A stretch of 64,000 bases of DNA, taken from Planctomycetota bacterium (GTDB lineage: Bacteria > Planctomycetota > Phycisphaerae > SM23-33). The stretch covers positions 193,724-257,723 of the forward strand of contig JAKJER010000004.1 in the NCBI GenBank assembly GCA_022705325.1, given 5' to 3'. The notes under the pieces were generated by a model. It was not told the DNA's origin. It did no database searches and saw nothing but the letters and a program-made list of their open reading frames with translations. A program made the position numbers and the translations under genes. Positions 42,924 through 52,138 of this stretch are shown piece after piece; position 1 is the first letter of the stretch, and the number at the start of each line of letters is the position of its first letter.

Positions 42924-43715
42924 TCAATGTCGCTGGTTGTCGTTGTTCCAGCGGCTCTTTCCGTGGTCGTTGGTGAAGGGGTCCACCAGTTCGGCGATCG
43001 CCAGAGTCTCGACGTGGGCGTCGCAGAAGAGGATGTTGGACTTCTGCAGGTGCGGGTCGTTTGGCCACTCGCGGACCTCGCCCGGCTGGGGGTCGATGAA
43101 CGCGTCCCACACGCCCTCGGACTTGCTGTCGCCGACGGCGATCATGTCGGCGGGCACCCTGACCCGGCTGGCCTCCAGGGCGTCCCAGTCCTCGGCGTTG
43201 CCCTGTATCCGCCATTCGGCGTAGCCGCCCAGCCCCCATTGCGGCTGGGAGAAGTCCTGGCCCTGCCCCCAGTTGTTGTAGCCGTAGCTGAAAGGCGTGT
43301 TCCAGTACAGGGGCCTTTCGTTGGCCAGGTAGCCCCAGCGTTTGGGCAGGTTCAGGGCGGGGTCGATGACCGTCTTCCACCGCTGAATGGCCGGGGCGAC
43401 CGGACAGTTGAACAGTTCAGAGTTGTACCCGCAGTACATCCGAATTCGCGGCGCCCAGACCACGTACGTGCCGACCCCGCCGGCTGTGTGCCCGCCGGGA
43501 TAGTACTTGTACGTAGCCAGATAGGTCTGCAGGCCGTTGCCCATCTGGTGCAGGTTGCTGCGGCAGGCGACGGACTTGGTCATCTCGCGGGCCCGGCTGA
43601 GGGTGGGTGTCAGCAGGGCCAGCAGCAGGGCGATGATGGACACCACCACCAGCAGTTCCACCAGCGTGAAACCTGGGCTTTGCGGCTGCCGAGTTGACCT
43701 GACCAGGCGGGACAT
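42924..43715 (-). CDS. DUF1559-like type II secretion pseudopilin-related protein
   Basis: A 263-aa protein. The N-terminus is a class III (prepilin) signal: cleavage after G15, mature F16, Glu at +5 (E20) and a hydrophobic helix (about 18-38). The body is rich in aromatic residues and ends with NILFCDAHVE, close to the H-x-G-DGHV motif of planctomycete DUF1559 proteins. These are expected to be processed by a prepilin peptidase (not in this window) and may assemble in a pseudopilus or cell-envelope structure. GGAG is 6 nt before the ATG and a promoter is at 43739-43767. Confidence 0.85.
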   Translation of the reverse strand: MSRLVRSTRQPQSPGFTLVELLVVVSIIALLLALLTPTLSRAREMTKSVACRSNLHQMGNGLQTYLATYKYYPGGHTAGGVGTYVVWAPRIRMYCGYNSELFNCPVAPAIQRWKTVIDPALNLPKRWGYLANERPLYWNTPFSYGYNNWGQGQDFSQPQWGLGGYAEWRIQGNAEDWDALEASRVRVPADMIAVGDSKSEGVWDAFIDPQPGEVREWPNDPHLQKSNILFCDAHVETLAIAELVDPFTNDHGKSRWNNDNQRH

Positions 43716-43738
43716 TTTCGGCTCCGACCAATGAAGCC

Positions 43739-43767
43739 ATTGTAGATCGCCCCGCTCGGTGGGGCAA
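43739..43767 (-). promoter_or_regulatory. sigma70-like promoter for the pseudopilin-like gene
   Basis: Minus strand TTGCCC, 17-nt spacer, TACAAT; the predicted leader is about 17 nt, containing the ribosome site. Confidence 0.65.
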
Positions 43768-43832
43768 CGACAAAGCCATTTGAGGCTCCTGGTCGCGTGC
43801 CGCTCAGCGGCGCGCGGAACCGGGTTCGACCC

Positions 43833-46800
43833 CTACCGAGCCGGTCGGGTGGCCGGGCCGGGCGACTGGGCGTAGCGGATCATGTTCAGCAGCAGCCGGT
43901 CGGCTACGGGATTGGCGCCCAGGTTCTCGCGGACTCGCAGCGTGTTCAGAACGATCCGCCCCTGTCCGACCCGGTAGACCGCCACAAGCAGACCGGAGGA
44001 ATAGCCGACGGCGGCGTTGTTGGCCCCGGCGACCGCTTCGGCCGGCGCGTCCAGGTCGGCGAAGACCGTGTCCGGGATGATGTCACGATAAACCAGGTAG
44101 TCCATCAGCCCGCCCGCTGGCAGCGCGGCGAAAACGGGATGGTCCTTGGCCCACTCGTCCTTGTGATACAGCCAGGATGGCAGGTTCATCAGGCGGCCCT
44201 TGCGCTCCAGCGGCAGCAGGGCGGTCGCGTCCTTGCCGTCAGAGAAGACCGCCGGCGTCAGGAAAATCGCCGTCGCGCCCTGGCGGACGCGCTGGGTCAA
44301 GCGGGCCATCGCCTCGGCCCCCCCGGGCGCTGGCACCTTGCCGCAGGCGACGATGACCTCGTTCCCGGCAGGGTCGCCCGCCTGGGCCTGATCGGCGACT
44401 CGCGTGCGGATGCCGACCTTCGTCAACCAGGCCGCCAGTTCGGCATCCTGCCCCCACAGCGTCACCTGGCCGCCCGCCTGCGCGGGTGGATCGTACACGA
44501 AGAACTCCGCCTCGCCGCCGCCGGCGGCCGCCCCGCGCTCGAAGTTGCCCAGGAACCGATACCGTCCGGGCGGGCCGTCGAGCGGCACGTCCTCCGCGAG
44601 CACCAGCGTTGCCAGCGGCGCTTCGTCCTTCGCGGAACGCGGCGGGATCTCCACCGTCACCCTCCGCTCCCACACGCGGGCCGCGGGGCCGGCCACGCGG
44701 AAGACGGCCGGGTAGTTGCCCGGCGCCAGGGCATCTTCGTTGGCCAGGACGGCCTCCACGTGCACCTTGCCCCCGCGGTAGACGTTGGGCCCCTCGACGA
44801 ACAGGCACCACCGCAGCGGGGCGAAGGCGTCGGCCAGCGCGTCCACCGTGCCCGGCTTGAGTTCGCGGAAGGTCGTCGTCAGCCCCTCGCCGCACATCAC
44901 CTGGTCCACCGTGCCGGTCACGCTGTGGCCGACCACGCCGGCGTTGGAGCGGATGGCGTTGATGCCGAGCAGCCGCTGAGCGGCCATCCGCGAGAGACTC
45001 TGGCGGAAGAACTCCTCCGGGCGGGCGAAGGCCTCGTCCATCCGCCACCGTTTCCAGTCGGCCAGGAACTCGTCGCGCCGATCGCGGTAGAAGCGGGCGT
45101 CCATCGTCTGGCCTTTGCCGATCTGCTCGTAGAGTCTCACCACGCGGACCAGGTCCACCGCGCTGCCGATGCCATATTCGCTCAGGAACAGGGGCTTGTC
45201 GCCCCCGCCGGTCGTGCGGAGGAACTGGATGATCGCGGCTGTGTGCGGCACGCGCTGGTAGGGGTGACGGTCGTCCAGCACGTCCTGCCACTCCCGCGAG
45301 CCGGGGTTGCTCAGGCTGCCCACCGCCTCGACCTTGTCGCGCGTGTACGGGCGGAAGGTGTCGCTTCGCGGGGTCGGGCCCGGGTCGAACTGTCCATAGC
45401 TCCAGCAGCCGGTCCCGTTGCGGGCGGGGTCGAAATCGGCGGCGGCATCGTACGCCTTGCCGCCGGGCCCGCGAATCGTCAACGTCAGCGACGTGCTGTC
45501 GGCCCCGTACGAGCCGTTGCCGTACCCGACGGCGAAGTCGACGGTGTCGCCCGCACGCACGTCGACGGCGCCGGCGAAACGGGCCCGCGGGCCTCCGTCG
45601 CCCATGTTGATGCCGCCGGCGAACACGCTCCTGCCCTTGTGCAGCACGTGGACGTCGGTGGTAGCCCGCTCGGCGATGGTGGCGAACTCAGCCGTCACCT
45701 CGCACTTGCCGTCGGCTGGCGCTTTCCACCGCACGACGCTGTACTCGCCCGCGGGTCCGGGGTGCAGGGCGAGCGTCTTGCCGGGCCAGGTGATGCCCAG
45801 CGCCCGCACCGTTTCAGCGGTGGGGTTGTGGCCGACCCACGGCTCGCTCTGGTGCATCCAGGCCCAGAAGGCCACCGACGGGATCTGCTGTCGCATGAGC
45901 CGGCCCCCGCCGGCTGCGTCCCACCGCCCGCTGTTGAGCAGGACCATCCGCGAGTCGTCCAGCTCGCGCAGCCGCGGCAGGAAGCCCACCGCCTGGCGGA
46001 ACACCGGCCCCTCGTGCGTCTCGTTCAGCAGGCCCCAGATCGTCACGCAGGCGTGGTTGCGGTCGCGGCGGACCATGCTGCTCACCGAGCGGTCGTACCG
46101 CTGCGGCATCTGCGGCGAGTTCTCCATCAGCCAGGCCGCGTACGACTCCTCGTAGACCATCAGCCCGATCTCGTCGCAGAGGTCGAGCTGGTAGCGCTTG
46201 GCCACGCCGTCGATGAAGCGGATGGCGTTGAAGCCCATGACCTTGACGTTGAGCAGGTCGCGGCGAAGCAGGTCCGGATCGTGCGGCATCTCCAGGCCGA
46301 CCGGGCAGCAGTTGGTCGTGTGCGAACAGCGGAGGTAGATCCGCCGCCCGTTCAGGCGGAAGCAGCCTCGCTCGAAGCGGAAATCGCGAAAGCCGAACCG
46401 CACCGACCGCTCGTCGCAGGAGGCCGAGCCGTCTTCCGCGACGCGCAGGCTCAGCCGGTAGAGCTGTGGATCGTTCAGTTCCCACAGGCGATGGCCCGGG
46501 ACGCGAAGCGTCGTCTCGACCCGCGTCACCCCCGGCGCCAGCGTGCGCTCCAGGCGGGCGGAAGCGACCGTCGAGCCGGAACGGGCCGGGGCGATGACGA
46601 AGTCCAACTTGGCCGGCGCGTCCTTGCCCGCGTCGTTTCGCAGGTCGGCCTGGATGCGGACCTGCCCGCTCTTCCAGTCGCCCCGGACGAACACGTCCTC
46701 GACGCGGGCGCGCGGGGCCAGGAGCAGTTCCACCGAGTCGCAGATGCCGCCCTTGTTCCAGTTTCGCCCGGCCTGGTAGGGCATGACCTTGATCCCGTGG

Positions 46801-47429
46801 GGCGTGTGGTTCAACGTGATGCCGTCGATGGGCTCGTTGGTGGGGTTGAGCACCCGCACGGCCAGCAGGTTGGGCCGGTCTGCCCGGACGGCGTCGGTGA
46901 CGTCGAAGGAGAACGGTTCCTCGCCGTCCTCGTGCTGGCCGACGCGGACGCCGTTGAGCCAGACTTCGGCGGCGTAGTCCACCGCCCAGAACCGCAGGAG
47001 GCACCGCCCGCCCGCGTGCGGGTTGGCCGGCGGGGTGAACTCCCGCCAGTACCAGGCCACGCCGTGGTAGTCGCCGAAGGCGTCCTGGATGATCCACGGC
47101 ACCTTCGTCTCTTTCGCCTCGCCCCGCGGAGCCAGGTACCATTTCTGGTCGCGCCCGGCGTTCTGCGGATCGGGGGCCAGCCGCCACGTGCCGTCCAGGC
47201 TGATCACCCGTGTCGTCAGCAGGTCCGACGCCACGGGCCCAGGCCCGGCCTCGGCAGGCAGGATGGACGCAAGAGCCAATAAGCAAACCACGGCTGCAAT
47301 GACCGGCCCCGAAGGGGTGACGGATGGCAGCCGGGGGCGAGCGAAACGATCCCCCGGAAGGCAGGGCGGAAACCTGTCAGCCCCGAACGGGCGTCGGAAG
47401 CGCGCACGAAAACTCTCTCTGGTACGCAT
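43833..47429 (-). CDS. Secreted GH2-family glycoside hydrolase with an inserted beta-domain
   Basis: A 1,198-aa protein. A long basic N-terminal region precedes a signal/anchor helix (about 42-60). The GH2 order is clear: a sugar-binding jelly roll (FWAVDYAAEVWLNGVRVG), an Ig-like domain, then a TIM barrel with FNAIRF and the acid/base E470 (GLLNE). The nucleophile is E751 (LFLSEYG). In LacZ-type GH2 the two glutamates are less than 100 residues apart; here they are 281 apart, with an extra beta-sandwich at about 555-690 between them. C-terminal domains include a glutamine-amidotransferase-like fold. It lies 34 bp after the agarase-like gene, so co-transcription is likely. AGGAGA precedes the ATG at 47429. 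Confidence 0.88.
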   Translation of the reverse strand: MRTRESFRARFRRPFGADRFPPCLPGDRFARPRLPSVTPSGPVIAAVVCLLALASILPAEAGPGPVASDLLTTRVISLDGTWRLAPDPQNAGRDQKWYLAPRGEAKETKVPWIIQDAFGDYHGVAWYWREFTPPANPHAGGRCLLRFWAVDYAAEVWLNGVRVGQHEDGEEPFSFDVTDAVRADRPNLLAVRVLNPTNEPIDGITLNHTPHGIKVMPYQAGRNWNKGGICDSVELLLAPRARVEDVFVRGDWKSGQVRIQADLRNDAGKDAPAKLDFVIAPARSGSTVASARLERTLAPGVTRVETTLRVPGHRLWELNDPQLYRLSLRVAEDGSASCDERSVRFGFRDFRFERGCFRLNGRRIYLRCSHTTNCCPVGLEMPHDPDLLRRDLLNVKVMGFNAIRFIDGVAKRYQLDLCDEIGLMVYEESYAAWLMENSPQMPQRYDRSVSSMVRRDRNHACVTIWGLLNETHEGPVFRQAVGFLPRLRELDDSRMVLLNSGRWDAAGGGRLMRQQIPSVAFWAWMHQSEPWVGHNPTAETVRALGITWPGKTLALHPGPAGEYSVVRWKAPADGKCEVTAEFATIAERATTDVHVLHKGRSVFAGGINMGDGGPRARFAGAVDVRAGDTVDFAVGYGNGSYGADSTSLTLTIRGPGGKAYDAAADFDPARNGTGCWSYGQFDPGPTPRSDTFRPYTRDKVEAVGSLSNPGSREWQDVLDDRHPYQRVPHTAAIIQFLRTTGGGDKPLFLSEYGIGSAVDLVRVVRLYEQIGKGQTMDARFYRDRRDEFLADWKRWRMDEAFARPEEFFRQSLSRMAAQRLLGINAIRSNAGVVGHSVTGTVDQVMCGEGLTTTFRELKPGTVDALADAFAPLRWCLFVEGPNVYRGGKVHVEAVLANEDALAPGNYPAVFRVAGPAARVWERRVTVEIPPRSAKDEAPLATLVLAEDVPLDGPPGRYRFLGNFERGAAAGGGEAEFFVYDPPAQAGGQVTLWGQDAELAAWLTKVGIRTRVADQAQAGDPAGNEVIVACGKVPAPGGAEAMARLTQRVRQGATAIFLTPAVFSDGKDATALLPLERKGRLMNLPSWLYHKDEWAKDHPVFAALPAGGLMDYLVYRDIIPDTVFADLDAPAEAVAGANNAAVGYSSGLLVAVYRVGQGRIVLNTLRVRENLGANPVADRLLLNMIRYAQSPGPATRPAR

Positions 47430-47463
47430 CTGCTTCTCCTCATTCCGCGCCGGCGAGCCGCAG

Positions 47464-50274
47464 CTACGGCTCGGCCAGCTTGCTCACCGTATCGATGCGA
47501 TCCATCCATGCCGCCGTGCCGCCCATGCCGGCGGTGCAGAAGAGGTAGGCGGCCTCGCTCGGCGTCCAGGTCGCCCCGGGCGCCAGCGTGTGCTCCATCT
47601 CCAAGTGGGCGTCCGGATGGACGGACTTGTACGTGTTGTCGATCCAGAAGTGGATGGCCAGGTCCGAGCCTCTCGGGGCGATCGCCCCGATGAACCGCCC
47701 GTCGTCCTTGTCCAGCCAGCAGCCGGCCGGCGGCATGCCCCAGACGTTCGGCGGCGTCCTGGGCGTGTCCTGGATCGGGCTGTAGAGGCGGAAGAACAGG
47801 CCTCGCAGCCGCAGCGGCTGCTTGCCCGTGTTCTTCACGCTGACGGCCTGGGCGATGAACCACGGCCGGCCCGGCGGGAGAATCAGGCGGTGCGTAAGCT
47901 CGAAGGCCATCGACCCGGCGGAAGCCGTGCTGGTGATCTCCACTACCGCGAGTCCATCAACCAGCTTGCCGTCAACGGCCTTGACGATCTGCCCGCCCAT
48001 CCAGCGGTTCTGCCCGCCCTGGTCCAGGACCTGGAGCATGGCGTCGTACTGGCCCAGGGGCTTGTCCTGGCCGGTGAGCGAAATGGTCCGCACCATGTAA
48101 CCCTCGCCGAGGCGGCCTTGCAGTTCAAGACAGCCGTTGCCCGCGCGGAAAGCATCGCCCTCGCGGACAAAGAACGCCTTGGCCCCGCCCGCGCCGCCGG
48201 CGGCCTTTGCGGCAACGGCCAGGGCGGTGGGTATGGGCCTGGCCGGCGGCAGCGGCCTGGCCTGCGGGGGCGGTTCGAAGCGGAGCTTGCCCGCCCGGGC
48301 GTGAAGGGCAGTGAACATCTCGGTCAGCAGGGCATAGGGCTGGCCGTCTTCGTTGATCAGGCCGTAGTTGGAGTCCTCGGGGAAGGGCGTGCTGATGCCC
48401 AGGGCGGGCTCGTCCACCCACATGAAGTAGTCGTAGCCGAGCAGGAAGGGCAGGCTGAGCATGCTGCGGGCGAAGAGGCTGGTCGCCTCCGTCCGTTCGC
48501 GCTGCGTGCGGAAGCGCTGCCCCGCCCCGTGCACGCTGGGGACGCCCGCGTCCAGGGCGGGGAAGGACCACTCCGTCACGAGCATCGGGCGCTTGACGTA
48601 ATTGTAGTATGTCTCGAAATGCTCGCCCGCCAGTTCGCGTTTTTTGCCCGGGCTGGTGTAGACGCGGCCCTCGTCGAGGTCGGCGAACGGATAGCAGTTG
48701 AAGGTGACGATTTCGCAGTGCTGGCCCGCGACCTCCCACACGACCGGGTGGGCCCCGCCGGTGCCCGCGAACCGCGCCCCAAGCACCATGTGATTGGGGT
48801 CTTCGCGCCGGATGGCCCGCGAGGTGGCGGTGAAGTACCGCTCCGCCGCCAGGCGGAGAAACTCGCGCTTGGCCTCGCGCTGGGCGTCATTGGCCGAGGG
48901 CAGGGCGCTCAGGGCGAGCAGCTCGTCGAAGCCCTTGAGCTTCGTGCCCCACAGGGCGTTGAATCGCTCGATGCTCTTACCCGCCCGATCAGCCAGGAAG
49001 TCGCGCAGCGCGAGCTTCGCCGTGTGGGTCGCGTCCATCTTCATGACCGCGTCGGCCAGGCCCGTGTCGCCGGGCCCCCGGCCCCACCAGGCCAACTCGT
49101 TGTCGATGAAGTAGCCGAGCATCCACGGGTCGCTGCGGTGGGGCCGGCACGCCTGACGGGCGCGGTAGCGACAGAACGCCTCGAAGTCGGGGTGAAAGAC
49201 GTTGGGGAACACCGAGCACGGGCGGTGCTCATAGGGCGCGATGTAGAACTCCTCGCCCCGCGTCCCGAAGTGACTGCCCATGTTCAGAAAGACCGTGTGC
49301 ACCAGTCCGCGGTGGTTGAGGCGGCGGTCGCAGCCGGCCCCGAGCATGTTGAAGCCCCAGGCCTTGAGCTTCTCCAGGGCCCAGGCCTCCCACTCGGCGT
49401 GGTCCTTGAATCGCTTCTCGTTCTTGCGCTTGTGCGGGGCGTAGCCGAGCTTCTCGCACCAGTGCCCGCCGAAGGTCACGTGATCCACGCCCAGCAGCAC
49501 CATGCCGCGCCCCAGCGGGTCGATCGTCCACCACCGCCCGTCGGGCTTCCGCACGACGCGAAAGAACCCCGTGGCTTTGTCCGAGATGCCCTCGACGAAG
49601 CTGTCCGACGCGTAGGGCGGACAGGCTGCTTCAGGCGACGCGGGCTCGGCGATCGCTTGCCCCCAGTCCGCGCGGAGGTCGGTGAACTCGCCCGTCATGC
49701 CCGCAGCCCGCAGGCCCGGCCGGCCCTGCCGCACCGCGTCGGCGGAAAACGCCAGTCGCTTGTGCATCAGCCGCCGGCCGTCCGCGTCGCTCACCGTGCC
49801 CTCGACGCCCTGGGCGTCCAGGCTGAGCCGCAGCCGGCAGCCCTTGCCGAACTCCCATTTCGCGTCGGCGTACTGTTCGGTCTCGATCTTGAGGTTCAGA
49901 TGGGCCAGCCATCGCCCGTCGCGCATCTCGGCCAGCTCCATCGAATGGGCGCTTCCGTGCTCGGGCGGGGCTTGCACCAGGGCCAGGTGCCAGAAGTTCC
50001 GCTCGTCGTCGATCAGGACGACGCCCGCGATGTCCCAGTCCTTGCCTCCCGCCTGGCGCGGCGTGAAGGTCGCCTCGACGCTCGCCTGGGCCGAGCGCGG
50101 CGCCCCTTCATATAGCGCCAGGCTGTGCCTGCCGAGCCGGCACCGCACAGCCTCGGGGCGAAAGGCCCACGCGACGGGATCGCCGAACCACGCCTCGCCG
50201 GCCGACGGCAGGGGCTTCATCTCCGCAGCCGCCCACGACGCCAACGCCAACACGAAACAAATTGCCTTATTCAT
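47464..50274 (-). CDS. Secreted agarase-like clan GH-A glycoside hydrolase
   Basis: A 936-aa protein with a signal peptide (about 1-18). An N-terminal beta-rich domain (about 25-230) is followed by a TIM barrel: GMVLLGVDHVTFG opens it, WGFNMLGAG follows, the acid/base is E393 (FIDNELAWWG) and the nucleophile E568 (LVTEWSFP). These features resemble GH50/GH86-type beta-agarases and relatives that cut marine galactans. A C-terminal domain (about 690-930) may bind sugar. The substrate is inference. The promoter (50281-50310) places the -10 box 6 nt before the ATG at 50274, so translation may be leaderless. The GH2 gene follows in the same operon. Confidence 0.82.
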   Translation of the reverse strand: MNKAICFVLALASWAAAEMKPLPSAGEAWFGDPVAWAFRPEAVRCRLGRHSLALYEGAPRSAQASVEATFTPRQAGGKDWDIAGVVLIDDERNFWHLALVQAPPEHGSAHSMELAEMRDGRWLAHLNLKIETEQYADAKWEFGKGCRLRLSLDAQGVEGTVSDADGRRLMHKRLAFSADAVRQGRPGLRAAGMTGEFTDLRADWGQAIAEPASPEAACPPYASDSFVEGISDKATGFFRVVRKPDGRWWTIDPLGRGMVLLGVDHVTFGGHWCEKLGYAPHKRKNEKRFKDHAEWEAWALEKLKAWGFNMLGAGCDRRLNHRGLVHTVFLNMGSHFGTRGEEFYIAPYEHRPCSVFPNVFHPDFEAFCRYRARQACRPHRSDPWMLGYFIDNELAWWGRGPGDTGLADAVMKMDATHTAKLALRDFLADRAGKSIERFNALWGTKLKGFDELLALSALPSANDAQREAKREFLRLAAERYFTATSRAIRREDPNHMVLGARFAGTGGAHPVVWEVAGQHCEIVTFNCYPFADLDEGRVYTSPGKKRELAGEHFETYYNYVKRPMLVTEWSFPALDAGVPSVHGAGQRFRTQRERTEATSLFARSMLSLPFLLGYDYFMWVDEPALGISTPFPEDSNYGLINEDGQPYALLTEMFTALHARAGKLRFEPPPQARPLPPARPIPTALAVAAKAAGGAGGAKAFFVREGDAFRAGNGCLELQGRLGEGYMVRTISLTGQDKPLGQYDAMLQVLDQGGQNRWMGGQIVKAVDGKLVDGLAVVEITSTASAGSMAFELTHRLILPPGRPWFIAQAVSVKNTGKQPLRLRGLFFRLYSPIQDTPRTPPNVWGMPPAGCWLDKDDGRFIGAIAPRGSDLAIHFWIDNTYKSVHPDAHLEMEHTLAPGATWTPSEAAYLFCTAGMGGTAAWMDRIDTVSKLAEP

Positions 50275-50280
50275 CGCCTC

Positions 50281-50310
50281 ATTACACTCGCTTTGTCGTT
50301 TGCGGGTCAA
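50281..50310 (-). promoter_or_regulatory. sigma70-like promoter abutting the agarase-like start codon
   Basis: Minus strand TTGACC, 18-nt spacer, TGTAAT; six nucleotides (GAGGCG) separate the -10 box from the ATG at 50274. Confidence 0.6.
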
Positions 50311-50406
50311 GCACGTTGGTGCGCGATCAGGGAATGTCGAGCGGCTGCGGGCCGTCGATGACGGCGTGCTCACCTACGCCAGGCCGCAGGGACTCAACGC
50401 TGTCTG

Positions 50407-52098
50407 CTAGAACTCCACGTAGTCGATTCCCGTCTCGACGAGCGTCTTGCCCGTGCGGTCGATGAACTGGATCTTGCCCTCGCGCACGACCTTCGCGGCA
50501 CCGTGATCGAAAGGATGCGCCAGGCTGTACTTCGGGGGGATGACCTCTCGCCCCTTTTTGTCGACGTAGCCCCACAGGCCGTTGCGGCGAACGGGCGCCA
50601 GCCCCTCGCTGAAGTCCCACACGTACTGGTAGACCATGGGGACCACGAGCTTGTTGTCGGGGTCGATGAACCCCCACGGCTCGTCGGTCGCGTTGACGTA
50701 GCCGTCGCCCTGCGGGTGTGGGCGGAGCGAGGAGTACACGACCTGGCTCTTTCGGCTCACGGGGGCCAGGCCTTCGGAGAAGTCGCCGCCTGACGTGTAC
50801 TCCATCGGGATGACCAGCTTCCCGTTGCGGTCGATGTACCCGCACTTGCCGCCGAATGCGGGACGCCCCGTCGAGACGCGGGCCCGCCCGGCCTGGAAAG
50901 GTCCGCACCAGCAGTACTCCTGCGGGAGGGAGATGCGGACCTGGCCCGTCTTGTCGATGTAGCTGGCCGGGCCCCCGATCTCCCGGATCAGGCACAGGCC
51001 TTCGGAAAACTGCGGGCAGCAGTCGGAAACGAACGTCGCCGGGATTGCCACCTTTCCCTGGCGGTCCAGGAAACCCCACTTCCCGCCCTGCAGGAACGCG
51101 CATAGGTCTTCTTCGACGAAGGTATCGATCGAATCGTACGTCCCGGGCTTGATCACCCAGGCGCCGGTCTTGTCGATCAGCCCACCCTTGCCCCCGACCT
51201 CCGCCCACGCCCATCCCTGATTGAAGGGGCAGGCCCGGTCGAACTGGAAGGCAATGACGGTTTTGCCGGTGGCGGCTATGTAGCCGTACGGCTTGTCGCC
51301 CGCCTTGGACGCGACGGCTAGACCTTCGTAGAACTCGCTCTCGATCACGTATCCCCCGGGCGGCTGGATACTCCGCCCCGTCCGCAGGTCGAAGTAGTGC
51401 TGTTTTCCGACATCGGAAACCCTCACGACGTTGGACCACAACCGCTCAGCAGCGAGCTCGGCCGGCTCGGGCAACACCGGTACGTAGTTACTGGCGTTCG
51501 CGTTGCGATCTCGAAACGCGACCGCCAGGGGCCGGTCCGCGGGGAGTGGCAACTCGTCAGGGTAAATTGTCTCCTCGGTCACGATCTCCTTATCCGGGAC
51601 CGGTTTGACCAGAATGGCCTTGTTGTACACGAAGCTGGAGAACCGGATCGTGATGGGAATCCGATAGGCGTGCCGTCGCGGTTGGCCGTCGCTCGACGTC
51701 CACGAGAGCAGAATCGCATTGGTGTTGCGGGCGGTATTGAGTGCAAAGACGGAAAGCCACTGTTGGCCCTTGTGCTCAAACTGATACGCCCCCAGACCGA
51801 GCAAAGCCGCGGCCCGGTCACGGATCCGGGCTCGCGCCAGTTCGCAGTTGGCCAGGACGGCTGGCTCGTCCTTGAACTGGGGGAGCAGAACGTGCTTGAA
51901 GGTCTCCTCCGCTTCATGTTCAAGAACGGCCCATCGGCGCCCCGGATCGGGCTCGGTAAGCGGTTCCTCCAGTTCATCGTTCCAGATCATGTCCACGTGC
52001 CGGGGCTGTCGCGTCGTCAGGGACAGTGCGACCAAGACCACGACCAGCGCGGCCAGTGCGAATCCTCCGAGTGCCCAGAACAAGCGAGGACGATTCAT
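50407..52098 (-). CDS. WG-repeat protein with N-terminal membrane anchor
   Basis: A 563-aa protein. A TM helix at about residues 7-28 anchors it, with the rest outside the cytoplasm. An alpha/beta N-terminal part (about 40-240) is followed by at least six WG repeats, for example GGKWGFLDRQGKVAIPATF and KCGYIDRNGKLVIPMEY, each ending in an F/YSEGL turn. WG repeats form short beta-sheets and are found in surface or secreted bacterial proteins of mostly unknown role. It starts 40 bp after the metzincin-like gene, so they form an operon. No enzyme motif is present. Confidence 0.85.
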   Translation of the reverse strand: MNRPRLFWALGGFALAALVVVLVALSLTTRQPRHVDMIWNDELEEPLTEPDPGRRWAVLEHEAEETFKHVLLPQFKDEPAVLANCELARARIRDRAAALLGLGAYQFEHKGQQWLSVFALNTARNTNAILLSWTSSDGQPRRHAYRIPITIRFSSFVYNKAILVKPVPDKEIVTEETIYPDELPLPADRPLAVAFRDRNANASNYVPVLPEPAELAAERLWSNVVRVSDVGKQHYFDLRTGRSIQPPGGYVIESEFYEGLAVASKAGDKPYGYIAATGKTVIAFQFDRACPFNQGWAWAEVGGKGGLIDKTGAWVIKPGTYDSIDTFVEEDLCAFLQGGKWGFLDRQGKVAIPATFVSDCCPQFSEGLCLIREIGGPASYIDKTGQVRISLPQEYCWCGPFQAGRARVSTGRPAFGGKCGYIDRNGKLVIPMEYTSGGDFSEGLAPVSRKSQVVYSSLRPHPQGDGYVNATDEPWGFIDPDNKLVVPMVYQYVWDFSEGLAPVRRNGLWGYVDKKGREVIPPKYSLAHPFDHGAAKVVREGKIQFIDRTGKTLVETGIDYVEF

Positions 52099-52138
52099 CC
52101 CGACGGCCTTCTCAAGGAATTCTGGGGGCGTCTGGCGT

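Noticed and set aside
43797..47282. Long plus-strand ORF opposite the GH2 gene
   Set aside because: The GH2 gene has conserved catalytic residues, a ribosome site and an operon partner; the antisense frame has none.
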